From DASZVB01 sp035545855 (GTDB lineage Bacteria; Myxococcota_A; Polyangia; Polyangiales; Polyangiaceae): a stretch of 64,000 nucleotides of DNA. Numbering within the stretch: position 1 is the first letter of the stretch; the number at the start of each line of letters is the position of its first letter. The DNA is taken from NCBI GenBank assembly GCA_035545855.1, contig DASZXK010000016.1, positions 48,864-112,863 of the forward strand, read 5' to 3'. Positions 31,923-41,640 of this stretch are shown here, piece by piece. The position numbers were made by a program, and so were the translations under genes. Below the pieces are notes generated by a model. The model did not search any database. It saw only the letters and a list, made by a program, of their open reading frames with translations, and was not told the origin of the DNA.

Positions 31923-32895
31923 GCGGCGGCTCATTTTCGGGCGGCGCGAGCCCGAGCGAGCTCACGACCCGTGCGCCGAGCGTGTCGTCGCACGGGAACG
32001 CGCGGAGACCCGTCGCCGTCTCCACGAGGAGATGCCGCGCGCGCCTGCCGCTCGGGCTCACGAGCCAGGCGCGGGAGATCTGATCGGAGGGCAACGTGGA
32101 GCGCGACAGCGTGAAGCCGAGGAAGCGGCGCTCGGACACGAGGGCGCTGCTCGCGTGGAGGTCGAAGCGGTACGTCGCGACCACGAGCGTCGCGAGGACG
32201 AGCAGGGAGAGCACGAAGAGGGGCAGGACGACGCTGAAGGCCCGGAGCTCGTCGCCGAGCACGAGTCGACCGCGGACCTCGAGCGCCATCATGCCGGCGA
32301 TCGCCGCGAGCGCGATCACGAGCGTCAGCACGAAGGGCCGGCGCGCGGCGCGATCGTCCCAGGGGGCATTCCGCTTGCGGCCTTCGAGCGAGCCCTCGTC
32401 GACGAAGGGCGCATCCGGAGGGAGGCCCCACCCCGCCACGACGTGAAGCGGTAGGATCCGGCGGACGGACGCGAGATCCGAGAGCACGGCATCCGGAGTC
32501 GGCGCCGCGAGGATCACGAGCGGGTCCCGATCGGCCCGGTCCAGCGCGACCCCGTAGAGCGTCTCCTCCGGCGACCCGCGGGCTCTCACCGAGACGAGGC
32601 GCGCCACGGGAGTCGTCGGCAGCGCGGCGCTCCCCTGATCGCTCGAGCTCGCGAGCCGATCGGCGACGCGAAGCCGCACCCAGCGACCGCGCGGAAAGCC
32701 CACCGCGACCAGGAGCGCCCCGACCGCGCCCAGAGCGGCCATGGCGAACCCGTGCGTCGGGGAGGGGGCCGCCGGTCCGAAGACGGCGAGCGAGAACGGA
32801 CCGAGGAGGAGCGCCGCGCCGACCCAGATCGGAGCCCGGATCGGGCGCCGGCCTCGGAATTCGACGACGTCGGGCGCGGAGTGAACGAGTCGCAT
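31903..32895 (-). CDS. Multi-pass membrane protein, unknown function
   Basis: 330 residues. Four hydrophobic segments are visible: two near residues 20-70 (IWVGAALLLGPFSLAVFG; FAMAALGAVGALLVAVGF) and two near 200-260 (LTLVIALAAIAGMMALEV; VVLPLFVLSLLVLATLVVA), with a soluble region between them and at the C-terminus. No family recognised. ATG 32895 is preferred; the frame extends to 33015, but that would cover the palindromes at 32991-33023. Confidence 0.68.
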   Translation of the reverse strand: MRLVHSAPDVVEFRGRRPIRAPIWVGAALLLGPFSLAVFGPAAPSPTHGFAMAALGAVGALLVAVGFPRGRWVRLRVADRLASSSDQGSAALPTTPVARLVSVRARGSPEETLYGVALDRADRDPLVILAAPTPDAVLSDLASVRRILPLHVVAGWGLPPDAPFVDEGSLEGRKRNAPWDDRAARRPFVLTLVIALAAIAGMMALEVRGRLVLGDELRAFSVVLPLFVLSLLVLATLVVATYRFDLHASSALVSERRFLGFTLSRSTLPSDQISRAWLVSPSGRRARHLLVETATGLRAFPCDDTLGARVVSSLGLAPPENEPPLTAAGR

Positions 32896-33271
32896 GGGCC
32901 GCTCGAGGGTCCACAAGCTAGTGCCGGGACCCGAGACCGACAACGCAAGTACTGGCGAGCCCGGCAGGTTTCGTCGGCGAAAGTGAAATTTCAGATTTGA
33001 AATCTGACGTGACACACTGTGTCGTAAGTGCCTGGAATGTATCGATTGGATGTCGGCACGGTGCGTGCACAGCCGAGCAGTGCGGCAGCAGCCTGTGGTG
33101 TCCCCCCCTCCGCCCGGGCTGCTGCCTCCCTATTCCATCCGTTGCCCCGCGCCCTCCCGCGCGAGCTGACCACGGAGAGTGATTCGTCCCGGGTCGTTTC
33201 CGCCGGGCGACCCATCCGGGGCCGTCGATTTCTTGGGTCGACGTCCGGGTGTCGGGCATTTTTCGCAGCCG
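32896..33271. other. Divergent intergenic region with two palindromes
   Basis: 376 bases between the multi-pass membrane protein and the L,D-transpeptidase genes. A cluster of two AT-rich palindromes is at 32991-33023. The remainder is GC-rich with no recognised gene. No convincing promoter boxes. Confidence 0.5.
32991..33023. promoter_or_regulatory. Pair of palindromes, candidate operators
   Basis: TCAGATTT-G-AAATCTGA (32991-33007) is a perfect 8+1+8 inverted repeat. GACACA-C-TGTGTC (33011-33023) is a perfect 6+1+6 repeat 3 nt later. They stand in an AT-rich patch inside the divergent spacer. Such twin palindromes usually bind dimeric regulators. The regulator is not in the window as far as can be seen. 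Confidence 0.5.
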
Positions 33272-34882
33272 ATGCGCTCGGGCCTCGCCGTCGTCCTCGC
33301 CGCCGTCGCGTTTGCGACGGGCTGTGGTCGCACGGACCACGCGCCGCCGCTGACCCGGATCGCGTCCGCGGCCGCGCCGGTGACGACGGCCGCCGAACCG
33401 GTGCCCTCCGCTGCCGCCCCGAAACCTCCGCGCGCGGCGCCTCGCGTGACCCTGACGGGGGAGAGCCGTCCCGAAATGCCCGCGCCGCCCGGATACCGGC
33501 GCATCTACGCCCGCGCGGCGCGCACCTGGGTCTACGAGCGTCCGTCGGAGGACGCGCCGCACGTCGCCTACCTCCGCGCCGGAGGCTCCGTGCCCGTGAA
33601 CCCCGAAATCGCGGGGAGGAAGGGCTGCCCAGGTGGCTTCCACGCGCTCCCGGGACAGGGCTTCGTGTGCGACGGCGCCGCCGCGACGTTCGACGACCAC
33701 GATCCCGTCGTCGCCGCGCTCTCCACGCACCTGCCCGATCCGTCGCGGAAGCTCCCGTACATCTACGGCACGGTCCGGAAGCCCGGCCCCGTGTACGCGC
33801 GGCTCCCGAGCGCGGACGAGCTCGCGCGCGCGGAGCCCGGCATCGAAAGCCGCATGAAGAAATGGCTCTCGGCCGACGGCGAGGTCGGCGCGTCCTATGC
33901 GCAGTTCGTGTGGCTCGGGCATCCGGGTGACGTTCCGGATCCCGCCGCCGCCTGGAACGAGCGGAGGTCCGAGAACGTGCCTGCGTTCCTCCTCGGCGGC
34001 GGCGCCGCGCCCAACCTGCACCAGAAGCCGCGGGAGGCCGGGCAGCTCGTCGTCGGTCGCACTCGGGCGAAGGTCGGCTTCTCCTTCACCGAGACGTTCC
34101 TCCACGAGGGCCGACGGTACGGGGTCACGCCCGAGCTCGAGATCCTCCCGACGGATCGGCTCCGTCCGATCCAGGGGTCCGAGTTCCACGGCGTGCCGCT
34201 GGGAAACGGCGTCACGCTGCCCCTCGCGCTCGTCCGCGAACCGGGGACGCACTACGTCGTGCTCGAGCGCCGGTCGAACTCGCTCCACGAGGGGGAGCTC
34301 GCTCCGTACCGCGAGGCGATCCCGCTCACCGGCAAGCAGCAGTTCTTCCACGGTGTCCTCCACTACGAGACGAAGGACGGCAAGTGGCTGAGCGATCGAG
34401 ACGCTTCGCGGCTCGACCCGGCGAAGCGCCTGCCGGGCTGGGCAGTGAAGGGCGAGCGCTGGATCGACGTGAACATCACGAAGCAGACGCTCGTGCTCTA
34501 CGAGGGCACGACGCCCGTCTACGCCACGCTCATCTCGAGCGGGGAAGCGGGGCTCGGGGACTCGGCGACGTCCACCGCGACGAAGCGCGGCATCTTCCGC
34601 ATCCACGCGAAGCACGTCGCGACGACGATGGCCTCCGACGAGGTGGGGGAGGAGTTCGAGCTCCGCGACGTCCCGTACGTCCAGTACTTCGACGACGGGG
34701 GGCACGCGATTCACGGCGCGTACTGGCACGACCGCTTCGGCATCCCGAAGAGCCACGGGTGCATCAACCTCGCGCCGGAGGACGCGCGGCGCGTCTTCTA
34801 CTTCACCGATCCCCCCGTCGAGGACGGCGAGCACGGCGCGTTCGACGCCCTGACGGGCACCGTCGTGTTCATCCACGCCTGA
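33272..34882 (+). CDS. L,D-transpeptidase (YkuD) lipoprotein
   Basis: 536 residues. Signal ends FATGC (lipobox). The catalytic domain near the C-terminus has HGAYWHDRFG, then SHGCINL with the nucleophile Cys497, the YkuD signature. These enzymes form 3-3 crosslinks in peptidoglycan or anchor lipoproteins to it, in the periplasm. About 350 residues before the domain are unannotated (possibly SH3-like segments, GRTRAKVGFSF). ATG 33272 is chosen because it gives the signal peptide; 33179 is upstream and in frame. The spacer upstream holds the palindromes. Convergent with 34898-35638. Confidence 0.92.
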   Translation: MRSGLAVVLAAVAFATGCGRTDHAPPLTRIASAAAPVTTAAEPVPSAAAPKPPRAAPRVTLTGESRPEMPAPPGYRRIYARAARTWVYERPSEDAPHVAYLRAGGSVPVNPEIAGRKGCPGGFHALPGQGFVCDGAAATFDDHDPVVAALSTHLPDPSRKLPYIYGTVRKPGPVYARLPSADELARAEPGIESRMKKWLSADGEVGASYAQFVWLGHPGDVPDPAAAWNERRSENVPAFLLGGGAAPNLHQKPREAGQLVVGRTRAKVGFSFTETFLHEGRRYGVTPELEILPTDRLRPIQGSEFHGVPLGNGVTLPLALVREPGTHYVVLERRSNSLHEGELAPYREAIPLTGKQQFFHGVLHYETKDGKWLSDRDASRLDPAKRLPGWAVKGERWIDVNITKQTLVLYEGTTPVYATLISSGEAGLGDSATSTATKRGIFRIHAKHVATTMASDEVGEEFELRDVPYVQYFDDGGHAIHGAYWHDRFGIPKSHGCINLAPEDARRVFYFTDPPVEDGEHGAFDALTGTVVFIHA

Positions 34883-34897
34883 GACGGCGCGCGCCGG

Positions 34898-35638
34898 TCA
34901 GTCGTGGCCGGCGTCGCTCGGTGCCGCCGAATCCGTCGGCGACGACGCCTCCGTGCGCACGGCGGAGTCCGTCGGCGACGCTTCCGGCAGCGCGGCGTCC
35001 CCGAGCGGACGAGCGTCCGGGGTTCCGCGTGCGTCTCCGTCTGCCGCTCCGTCCGTCGCCGCGCCTCCGTCGCCGGGCGAGGCGTCCTCGGAGCCTCCGT
35101 CGCCCCGCGGAGCCGGGGTGCACGCCGCGGTGACGTTCAGGGTCAGGGTCGTGGAGTAGGGCTTCCCGGCGGCGTTCGTCGCCGGGGTTCCGTCCGAGTT
35201 CACGAGCGTCACCCGGACGGTGTGGGTCCCGAGGGGCGAGCTCAGCGTGCCGAGCGGAAGCGGGACGGCCACGGAGGATGCCGCGACGGAGAGGGCGGCC
35301 GCGTCCCGGTCCCCATCCACGCTCGCGACGACGTAGCCGCACTGCGGAACGCCGATGCACGCGAAGGGCGCGGCGAGGGTGAAGTTCGTCAGGAGTCCGG
35401 TCGCCGGGTCCCCGACCACGACGACGACCGTGCCGTTCCGGTCCGTCCCGAGACTCACCGTCGTGGAAGCGTCCGTCGCCTTCGGCGTCACGGCGGCGCA
35501 GCCCGCCGGCCGGAGCTCGCGGACCGCGAGCGCGATCGGGCCCGGTGGGGGCGCGGCCGCCGAAGAATCGTCCCCCGTGCACGCGAGCGCGAACGAGGAA
35601 CAAAGCGACGCGGCGAGCGCGAGGTGGAGGCGGATCAC
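34898..35638 (-). CDS. Putative lipoprotein, unknown function
   Basis: 246 residues from GTG 35638, which has AGGA 8 nt upstream; a TTG at 35677 is also in frame. Signal ends FALAC. A beta-rich domain with two Cys follows (FACIGVPQCGYV), then an Ala/Asp/Ser-rich C-terminal tail with AS/DA repeats. No family recognised. Confidence 0.68.
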   Translation of the reverse strand: MIRLHLALAASLCSSFALACTGDDSSAAAPPPGPIALAVRELRPAGCAAVTPKATDASTTVSLGTDRNGTVVVVVGDPATGLLTNFTLAAPFACIGVPQCGYVVASVDGDRDAAALSVAASSVAVPLPLGTLSSPLGTHTVRVTLVNSDGTPATNAAGKPYSTTLTLNVTAACTPAPRGDGGSEDASPGDGGAATDGAADGDARGTPDARPLGDAALPEASPTDSAVRTEASSPTDSAAPSDAGHD

Positions 35639-35695
35639 GGGCGCGGTCCTAGTAACACCAGAGTTTCGCCCGCTCAACCTCGGCGTGCGCCGCGG

Positions 35696-36268
35696 TCACG
35701 GCGGCGCGAGGGACACGCTGCAGGCCTTCGCCTCGAAGGATCCGTCGATTCGCGTGGCGACACGCTCGCCGTCGCCGGGAAACTCGAACGCGAGCGTCCC
35801 GCTCACCGTCCCGTGTGGATCGAGCTGGACCGCCGAGAGCCGGAGCGCGCCGCCGGGCTCGAAGAGGCGCGAGCCTCCGGCGAGGACGGCCTTCGGGAGC
35901 GCGTAGGGTGCGGCGAGGGGCTGGTCGGCGGGGGGAAGGCCGGTCCAGGCGTAGGTGCCGGCTTGCGGGGGCTTGCCGGGTGGGGAGACGACGACGATCG
36001 CGACCAGGGAGTCCGCAGCGCCCGGCTCGACCCATCGCTCGCAGGAGACGGGGTAGCTCGCGAGCGTGATGCGGAGCTCGTTCCGCGAACCGGGGAGCTC
36101 GACGTATTCCGCGAACGCGCTCCTGACGGGGATCCGGGTCGTCTTCACGCCGTCGACGACGGTGATCTCGTGGAGCGGTCTGTCCTGGCACGCGGAGGCG
36201 CCGAGCGCGACGAAGGCGAGGATCGGTGCCCCGAGCCGGGCCCGGACGCGCTCGGGGGAGACGGTCAC
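35696..36268 (-). CDS. Putative lipoprotein, unknown function
   Basis: 190 residues. Signal ends GASAC. The body is beta-rich with paired Cys (YPVSCERWVEPG, FEAKACSVSL). GTG 36268 overlaps the stop of the upstream kinase gene (GTGA), so it is translated from the same transcript. No known family. Confidence 0.72.
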   Translation of the reverse strand: MTVSPERVRARLGAPILAFVALGASACQDRPLHEITVVDGVKTTRIPVRSAFAEYVELPGSRNELRITLASYPVSCERWVEPGAADSLVAIVVVSPPGKPPQAGTYAWTGLPPADQPLAAPYALPKAVLAGGSRLFEPGGALRLSAVQLDPHGTVSGTLAFEFPGDGERVATRIDGSFEAKACSVSLAPP

Positions 36269-39200
36269 GCCGTGAGCTGTCCGGTGATCGCGTCCTGCGC
36301 GCGGAGGGGCCAGGGTTCGTCGGCGAGCCACTCGGTTGCCTGCGAGAGGGCCCTCCGGGCCTCCGGCGCCGTCGGACGGGCTGCGGGATCGCGGCGGAGG
36401 CAAGCGGCGAGCACGACGCAGAGGTTCGCGAGCTCCGGTACCGTGGCGAGCGTCGAGAGCTTGTCGGGCCAGCCGTCGTGCTGGAGGTGCTGGTGCATGA
36501 GCGCGATCTCGTCGTCCGCGTCGAACAGGAGCTCCCCGGTGAGCACCTCGAACGCGGTGCACGCGAACGCGTACATGTCCGCCGCCCACGGCGTCGCGGG
36601 CGTGGGCGCGGCGACGCCGAGGACCTCGGGAGCGCAGTACTCGAGCGTGCCGCATCCCGGGCGGAGGTGGCGTCCGGAGAGCCCGAAGTCCACGAGCACG
36701 GGCGTGGAGTCGTTCCGGAGGATCACGTTCGAGGGCTTGATGTCCAGATGACCGACGCCGACGCTGTGCATCGCTTCGAGACCCGAGAGGATGCCGTCCA
36801 GGTAACGGAACGAGAGCTCCGTGTCGAGAGAACGGTTCCGGATCAGGCGATCCAGGGCGAATCCCTTGATGAGCTCCATCACGAGGATGGGCTTCGGCCG
36901 CGCCGCGAGATCGAACGTCACGAAGCGGGCGAGGTGCTCGTGGGCGGGAAGCGAGAGGAGCGCGCCGGCTTCCTCCCGGAAGAGCTGCATGAACTCCGCC
37001 TCGGAGAGGCTCCGCGCGGTGTTCGGGTCGTACTGCGGGACCTTGAGCGCGAAGAGCTCCGCGCTCGCGGCGCGCCGCTCCTCGATGCGCCGCACGGCGA
37101 AGACGGAGCTCGTGCCGCCGGCGCCGAGGGCGCGGACGACGTAGAAGGCGCCGATGGTGCGCCGCGGAAGCAGCCAGTCGGGGAGCTGGTCGGAGGTCCG
37201 CCGCACCTGGAGCGGGATGACCCCGACGTCGCTCGGCGGCGCGATGGGGAGCGCCGCGATGCGCGACAGCACGCGGGCGAGCGGCCCGGCGAACGCGGCC
37301 GGGAGCTCGGCGACGAGCTCGTTGATGGACATCGAGAGCTGGGCGCGGTTCGGCGGCACGCCGGACACGGCGCGTTCGATGAGCGCGGTGAGGCGGGGGA
37401 CATCTGCGACCACCTCGATGGTCGCTTCCGAGTCCTCGAGGACGCGCCGGCGGGCGCCGGTGATGAGCCGCCTGAGGGATTCGGCGTGGTGCTCGACGTC
37501 CCCGAGCGGGTAGCCCTCGCCGCTCGGAGGCTCCACGAGCTCCGAGAGCGAGCGCGCGACGGTGATCGATTCGAGCGCTCGCCCCATCCGGAGCACGACC
37601 TGCCGGAGCGCCTCTCCGCGGTGCGACCCGTTCGTGCCGATGCCGCGCGAGAGCTCCACGAGCGACCGGGCGTCGTCGAGCTCGGTCCCCGGGGGGTCGG
37701 AGTAGCCGGGCTCCACCTCGCCGTCGAAGACGGACCCGCGGCGCGCCCGCCCACCGAAGGAGAGGAACTCCGCGTACGCGCGGAGCACGTCGCGGACGTC
37801 GGGATGAGTGGAGGCTTCCATCATCGCCTGCACGGAGTGCGCGTCCCCGATCCGATCGAGCACGACGAGGAGCAGATCGGCGGGATCGGCGAGGGCGTCG
37901 CGGGCCGCGGCGTCCAGCGTGCGGGCGGCCGTCGCGCAGACGATCCGGTGGAGGGAGGCGTCCGGCCCGGCCCCGAGCCCACGGACGAGGATCTGGAGCG
38001 CGCGCCGGAGGCGGGTCTTCGCGCCCTCGTTCTCCGTGCCGTCGCCGGAGTCGAGATCGACGAGGTGGAGCAAGGTTCGGAACGTCCGCTGCCGCGCGAG
38101 CATCTCCCCGCGCGAGAACTCGCCCTCCACCTGGCGCTCCTCGCGTTCGAGGATCCAGGCGCCGAGGCGGTCGTGGAGGCGATCGAGCTCCGGGACCTGC
38201 GCGCTCGTGTCCCCGGGGCTCCGGCCGAGGAGGAGCAGGTAGTGGAGGCGCGACTGCTCGACGGCGCTCGCGTCGAGGTCGCCGAGCGGCCCGAGGATGT
38301 CGGAGATGTCTCCCTCCGTGCCGAGCGTCTGGAGCGCGTCCATCGTCGTGTGCGCCCTCGAGAGCGCTTCGACGGCGAGCTCGTGCGCGGCCCGCGCGCC
38401 CTGGGATTCGTAGGCGTCGAGAGCCCGGCGCACCGCCGCGTGGACGCCTCCGAGGGTCCGCGATTGGTTCAGACCGCGGAGCGTGTCCTCGAAGATGCTT
38501 CGCATCGCCGGGTCGACCGATGCCGCGTTCTGGAGCACGAGCGTGCGGATCCGCTGCGCGGCATCGACGCCGAAGTCGCGGCTTTCCACGTCCGTGAGCA
38601 GCGCGGAGATGGCCTCGGCGACGTCCGGGCGCGCCGCGAAGCTCAATCGATCGAGGAGGTCCTGCGCGGTCTCGGGCTCGGCCTCGATGACGGCCGGGAG
38701 ACCCCAGACGAGCGTCGCGGCGAGCCCGGGGTCCCGCTTCACGATCTCGCCCTCGAGGAAGCGCTCGAACTGCGAGAGCCCGCCGGACAGATCCGTGGAG
38801 ATGCCGGCGACGAGCGAGACCGCCGCCCGGCGCCATTCCGTCGGCGAGAGCTGCGGATCGAGCGCGAGATCGACGTCTTCCCGGAGGCTCGGCACGACCG
38901 CGGCGAGGATCCCGCGGGCGGAGGCCGCGTGGCGCCACACGAGCGGTTCGCGATCGGCGAGGAGCCGATCGAAGACGAGCTTCACGGAGGGGCTCTGCAG
39001 GAGATCGGCCGGGTGCGGATCGCCCTGGGCGTCCCGTCGCACGGCCTCCCGCGCGGCGCGCTCGAACAGGCGAGCGGCGAGGCGACGGAGGGGGAGGGGA
39101 CCGGTCGCCGCCTTCGCCATCCACCGGTCGAAGAGCTCGCGTCGCGAGACCAGCACGAGAGCGAGCGGATCCGCGTTCACGCGCGTGCCGACAGGAAGGT

Positions 39201-39627
39201 CGAAGACGAGCCCGATGCGGGCGCGGAGCGTCGGGATCTCGAACGGCTTGCTCGAGCCGAGCGCCATCCGCGTCGCGACGGCCGCGAACGTCGTCGCGTC
39301 CCCCTCGTAGAGCCGCGCGAAGACGCGCCTCGCGATCTCACGGCGCTCCTTGCCGGGCGGCAGCGCCGAGGAGAGCTCGTAGAGGGCGATGGCCGCCGGG
39401 CCCGGGGCGATCCACCCGAGGTCGTCCACGAGGCCCGTCGCGAGCGCGATCTGGGATGCGCGCACGAGGTCCTCGGCAGGCACGCCGTCCAGCAGCGGCG
39501 GACCGTCGACGCGGAGGTCCTGGCCCAGGGCGGCGATGGCCTGTCGAAACCGGGTGCTCCGGTCCCCGGGGTCGGGGAGCTTCGGCAGCATCACCAGCGA
39601 CTCGACCGGACTCTGGCGCGCACGCAT
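36265..39627 (-). CDS. Very large protein with C-terminal Ser/Thr kinase domain
   Basis: 1120 residues. The first 800 residues are alpha-helical with repeating Leu/Ala and Arg patterns and look like a helical-repeat (ARM/HEAT-like) scaffold. The kinase domain lies at about 822-1110: GAGGTSSVFA loop, FALKVPQ Lys, catalytic GHLDIKPSNVIL near 959, VDFGLSG near 978, and CAPEVL. HRD is HLD, but the Asp, Lys and Asn are kept, so activity is plausible. There is no transmembrane segment. ATG 39627 is the best start. It is divergent by 70 bp from hemH. Followed by an overlapping lipoprotein gene. Confidence 0.85.
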   Translation of the reverse strand: MRARQSPVESLVMLPKLPDPGDRSTRFRQAIAALGQDLRVDGPPLLDGVPAEDLVRASQIALATGLVDDLGWIAPGPAAIALYELSSALPPGKERREIARRVFARLYEGDATTFAAVATRMALGSSKPFEIPTLRARIGLVFDLPVGTRVNADPLALVLVSRRELFDRWMAKAATGPLPLRRLAARLFERAAREAVRRDAQGDPHPADLLQSPSVKLVFDRLLADREPLVWRHAASARGILAAVVPSLREDVDLALDPQLSPTEWRRAAVSLVAGISTDLSGGLSQFERFLEGEIVKRDPGLAATLVWGLPAVIEAEPETAQDLLDRLSFAARPDVAEAISALLTDVESRDFGVDAAQRIRTLVLQNAASVDPAMRSIFEDTLRGLNQSRTLGGVHAAVRRALDAYESQGARAAHELAVEALSRAHTTMDALQTLGTEGDISDILGPLGDLDASAVEQSRLHYLLLLGRSPGDTSAQVPELDRLHDRLGAWILEREERQVEGEFSRGEMLARQRTFRTLLHLVDLDSGDGTENEGAKTRLRRALQILVRGLGAGPDASLHRIVCATAARTLDAAARDALADPADLLLVVLDRIGDAHSVQAMMEASTHPDVRDVLRAYAEFLSFGGRARRGSVFDGEVEPGYSDPPGTELDDARSLVELSRGIGTNGSHRGEALRQVVLRMGRALESITVARSLSELVEPPSGEGYPLGDVEHHAESLRRLITGARRRVLEDSEATIEVVADVPRLTALIERAVSGVPPNRAQLSMSINELVAELPAAFAGPLARVLSRIAALPIAPPSDVGVIPLQVRRTSDQLPDWLLPRRTIGAFYVVRALGAGGTSSVFAVRRIEERRAASAELFALKVPQYDPNTARSLSEAEFMQLFREEAGALLSLPAHEHLARFVTFDLAARPKPILVMELIKGFALDRLIRNRSLDTELSFRYLDGILSGLEAMHSVGVGHLDIKPSNVILRNDSTPVLVDFGLSGRHLRPGCGTLEYCAPEVLGVAAPTPATPWAADMYAFACTAFEVLTGELLFDADDEIALMHQHLQHDGWPDKLSTLATVPELANLCVVLAACLRRDPAARPTAPEARRALSQATEWLADEPWPLRAQDAITGQLTA

Positions 39628-39697
39628 GGGGGCGAAGTAGCTTACCAGGCCGGGCCCTCGGACGAGCCCTGATCGACTCGGCTTTTCGCGATACAAG

Positions 39698-40582
39698 ATG
39701 GACACACGGCGCGCGATTTTGGTCGTAGGACACGGAACGATCGCGGACTCGTCCGACGTCCCCGAATTTTTGCGTCGGATCCGGCGCGGCCGGCCCGCGA
39801 CCGACGCGCTCGTGTCGGAGATCCGTCGCCGCTACGACTACATTGGCGGCTCTCCGCTCCTCACCGTGACCGAATCGCTCGCGCGGTCGCTCGAGGCGCG
39901 CCTCTCGATGCCCGTGCGCGTCGCCATGCGCTTCTGGGCGCCGCTCGTCCCCGACGTCGTGCGCGAGCTCGTCGACCAGGGCACGACGGAGCTCGTCGTC
40001 GTGCCCGTCGCGCCGTTCAGCGTGCACGTCTACGGCGAGGTCGTCCGCGAAGCAGCCGCGGCGCTCGGTGAACGCGCGCCGCGCGTGACGGTGGTCGCCG
40101 CGTACGGATCGCATCCGGCGCTCGTGCGCGCGCACGCCGGGACGGTCGCGCCGCTCGTCGCCCCCGGCGCGCCGGGGAGGGACTTCGAGGTCGTCCTCAC
40201 GGCGCACAGCTTGCCGACTCACGTCCTCCGCGGCGGAGACCCGTACCAGCACGAGTTCGAGGCGAGCGCGCGCGCGATCCTCGCGGAGCTCGGTCGCAGC
40301 GGTTCCGTCGCGTACCAGAGCCAGGGCGCGGACGGCGGCGACTGGCTCGGCCCGTCCCTTCTCGAGACGATGCAGCGTCTCGCGGGGGCCGGGGCGCGCG
40401 GCGTCGTGGTCGCCCCGGTGGGGTTCCTCGCCGACCACGTCGAGACGCTGTACGACCTCGACGTGGAAGCACGGGGTCAGGCGGAGGCGCTCGGGCTTTC
40501 GTTCCTCCGGGCGCCGTCGCTCGGGGACTCGGCCGCGCTCGTGGATGCGCTCGCCGCCGTCGTCCGGGAGGCGCTCGCGTGA
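39698..40582 (+). CDS. hemH: Ferrochelatase
   Basis: 294 residues, soluble Bacillus-length form. Inserts Fe2+ into protoporphyrin IX or coproporphyrin III, the last or near-last step of haem synthesis. Catalytic His170 in TAHSLP and Glu249 in DHVETLYDLD are conserved; GGSPL and YQSQ/WLGPS motifs are present. The C-terminal extension with iron-sulfur cysteines seen in some members is absent. The stop overlaps the next gene (GTGA). Confidence 0.92.
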   Translation: MDTRRAILVVGHGTIADSSDVPEFLRRIRRGRPATDALVSEIRRRYDYIGGSPLLTVTESLARSLEARLSMPVRVAMRFWAPLVPDVVRELVDQGTTELVVVPVAPFSVHVYGEVVREAAAALGERAPRVTVVAAYGSHPALVRAHAGTVAPLVAPGAPGRDFEVVLTAHSLPTHVLRGGDPYQHEFEASARAILAELGRSGSVAYQSQGADGGDWLGPSLLETMQRLAGAGARGVVVAPVGFLADHVETLYDLDVEARGQAEALGLSFLRAPSLGDSAALVDALAAVVREALA

Positions 40583-41610
40583 GGCGCGGGGTGTGGGCGC
40601 TCTCTGCGACCACTGCGCTGGTCGTTTCCGCGTGCGGCCTGTTCCGTGGCGCGGTGAACTCTAGTCCGGGGCTCCGCTGGTGGCTCTTCTCGAACTTCGG
40701 CGCGCAGAAGATGTGCCCGGAGATGCTGAAGCGCGGCGCCCCGCTGACGCTCGTCCCCGGCGGGAACACGATGGGGCGGTTCTTTCCTTCCGCCTGCGAC
40801 GTCCAGGTCAGCGACGAGCGTCAGATCGCGACGCTCCACTTCTCCGGAACGGGCTACGGCTGGACGCCGCTCGCCGGCCGCGTCGGGTTCTCCATGGAGA
40901 CGGCGGTCGAGTATCGGCCGGATTTCCAGCTGACGGAGGACGCGACGTACGTCTTCGCGCGGACGAACCGCGTGGTGTACGGCCCGGTGTTCCAGATCGG
41001 GTCCATCGAGAACAAGCTCGCCGACTGGGCGTCGCGGTCGCCTGCCGGTTATCTCGCGAGCGTCTTCGGCAGCCAGATCGTCGAGAGCCGGCTCGCGAGC
41101 GGCTTCACCGTCGTCCGCACGGACCAGGGGGACGATTTTTCGCTCGGGATCCTCACGCCGCCCGCGCGCCCGCCGCATCCCTTCGGGCTCGAGGACGACG
41201 ACCGCATCTCGCTCGCGAACGAGACGACCGAGGTCCGCTCGGGTCAGGTCGATTTCGTCGGTCCGCTCGAGGTCGCGGAGAGCGAGCAGGCGCTCTACCT
41301 CCGATACCGACTCCAGGGCCCCGCGGTGGACGCGTTCGTCATGCCCCGCTCGGTCGCCGATCCGTGGCGCGAGGGGCTCCAGAAGGGCGCGACGCTCGCC
41401 CCGCCGCCTTATCCACCCGTCCGCTCGTTCACGATCCAGCCCGGCGTGGAGGGGTCGGAGACGGTCCGGTTGCCTCCCGGCCAGTACTACGTCGTCGTCG
41501 ACAACTCGGCCGCCGTCGGGACGGTATCCCCGCCGTGGAACCCCCTTTCCGCCATCGGCGGCAACGCCGCGACGCTCTCGCTCTCGATCGAGCTCGGCGA
41601 CGCGGGGTGA
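40579..41610 (+). CDS. Putative lipoprotein, unknown function
   Basis: 343 residues. GTG start overlaps hemH (GTGA). Signal ends VVSAC. The mature part is beta-rich, with a CDVQVSDERQIATLHFSG strand near the start and a terminal SIELGDAG. No family recognised. It is translationally coupled to ferrochelatase, so it may share regulation. Confidence 0.75.
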   Translation: MRRGVWALSATTALVVSACGLFRGAVNSSPGLRWWLFSNFGAQKMCPEMLKRGAPLTLVPGGNTMGRFFPSACDVQVSDERQIATLHFSGTGYGWTPLAGRVGFSMETAVEYRPDFQLTEDATYVFARTNRVVYGPVFQIGSIENKLADWASRSPAGYLASVFGSQIVESRLASGFTVVRTDQGDDFSLGILTPPARPPHPFGLEDDDRISLANETTEVRSGQVDFVGPLEVAESEQALYLRYRLQGPAVDAFVMPRSVADPWREGLQKGATLAPPPYPPVRSFTIQPGVEGSETVRLPPGQYYVVVDNSAAVGTVSPPWNPLSAIGGNAATLSLSIELGDAG

Positions 41611-41640
41611 AGCCGGCCGAGCAGGGGCTTTCCGTATCGC

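Noticed and set aside
35696..39124. 1142-residue minus-strand open frame
   Set aside because: Most of it is the Arg-rich shadow of the kinase gene in another frame; only the last 190 residues (35696-36268) are a real lipoprotein.
36226..39672. 1148-residue plus-strand frame opposite the large kinase
   Set aside because: Composition is Arg/Glu/Gly-rich shadow; kinase motifs are on the minus strand.
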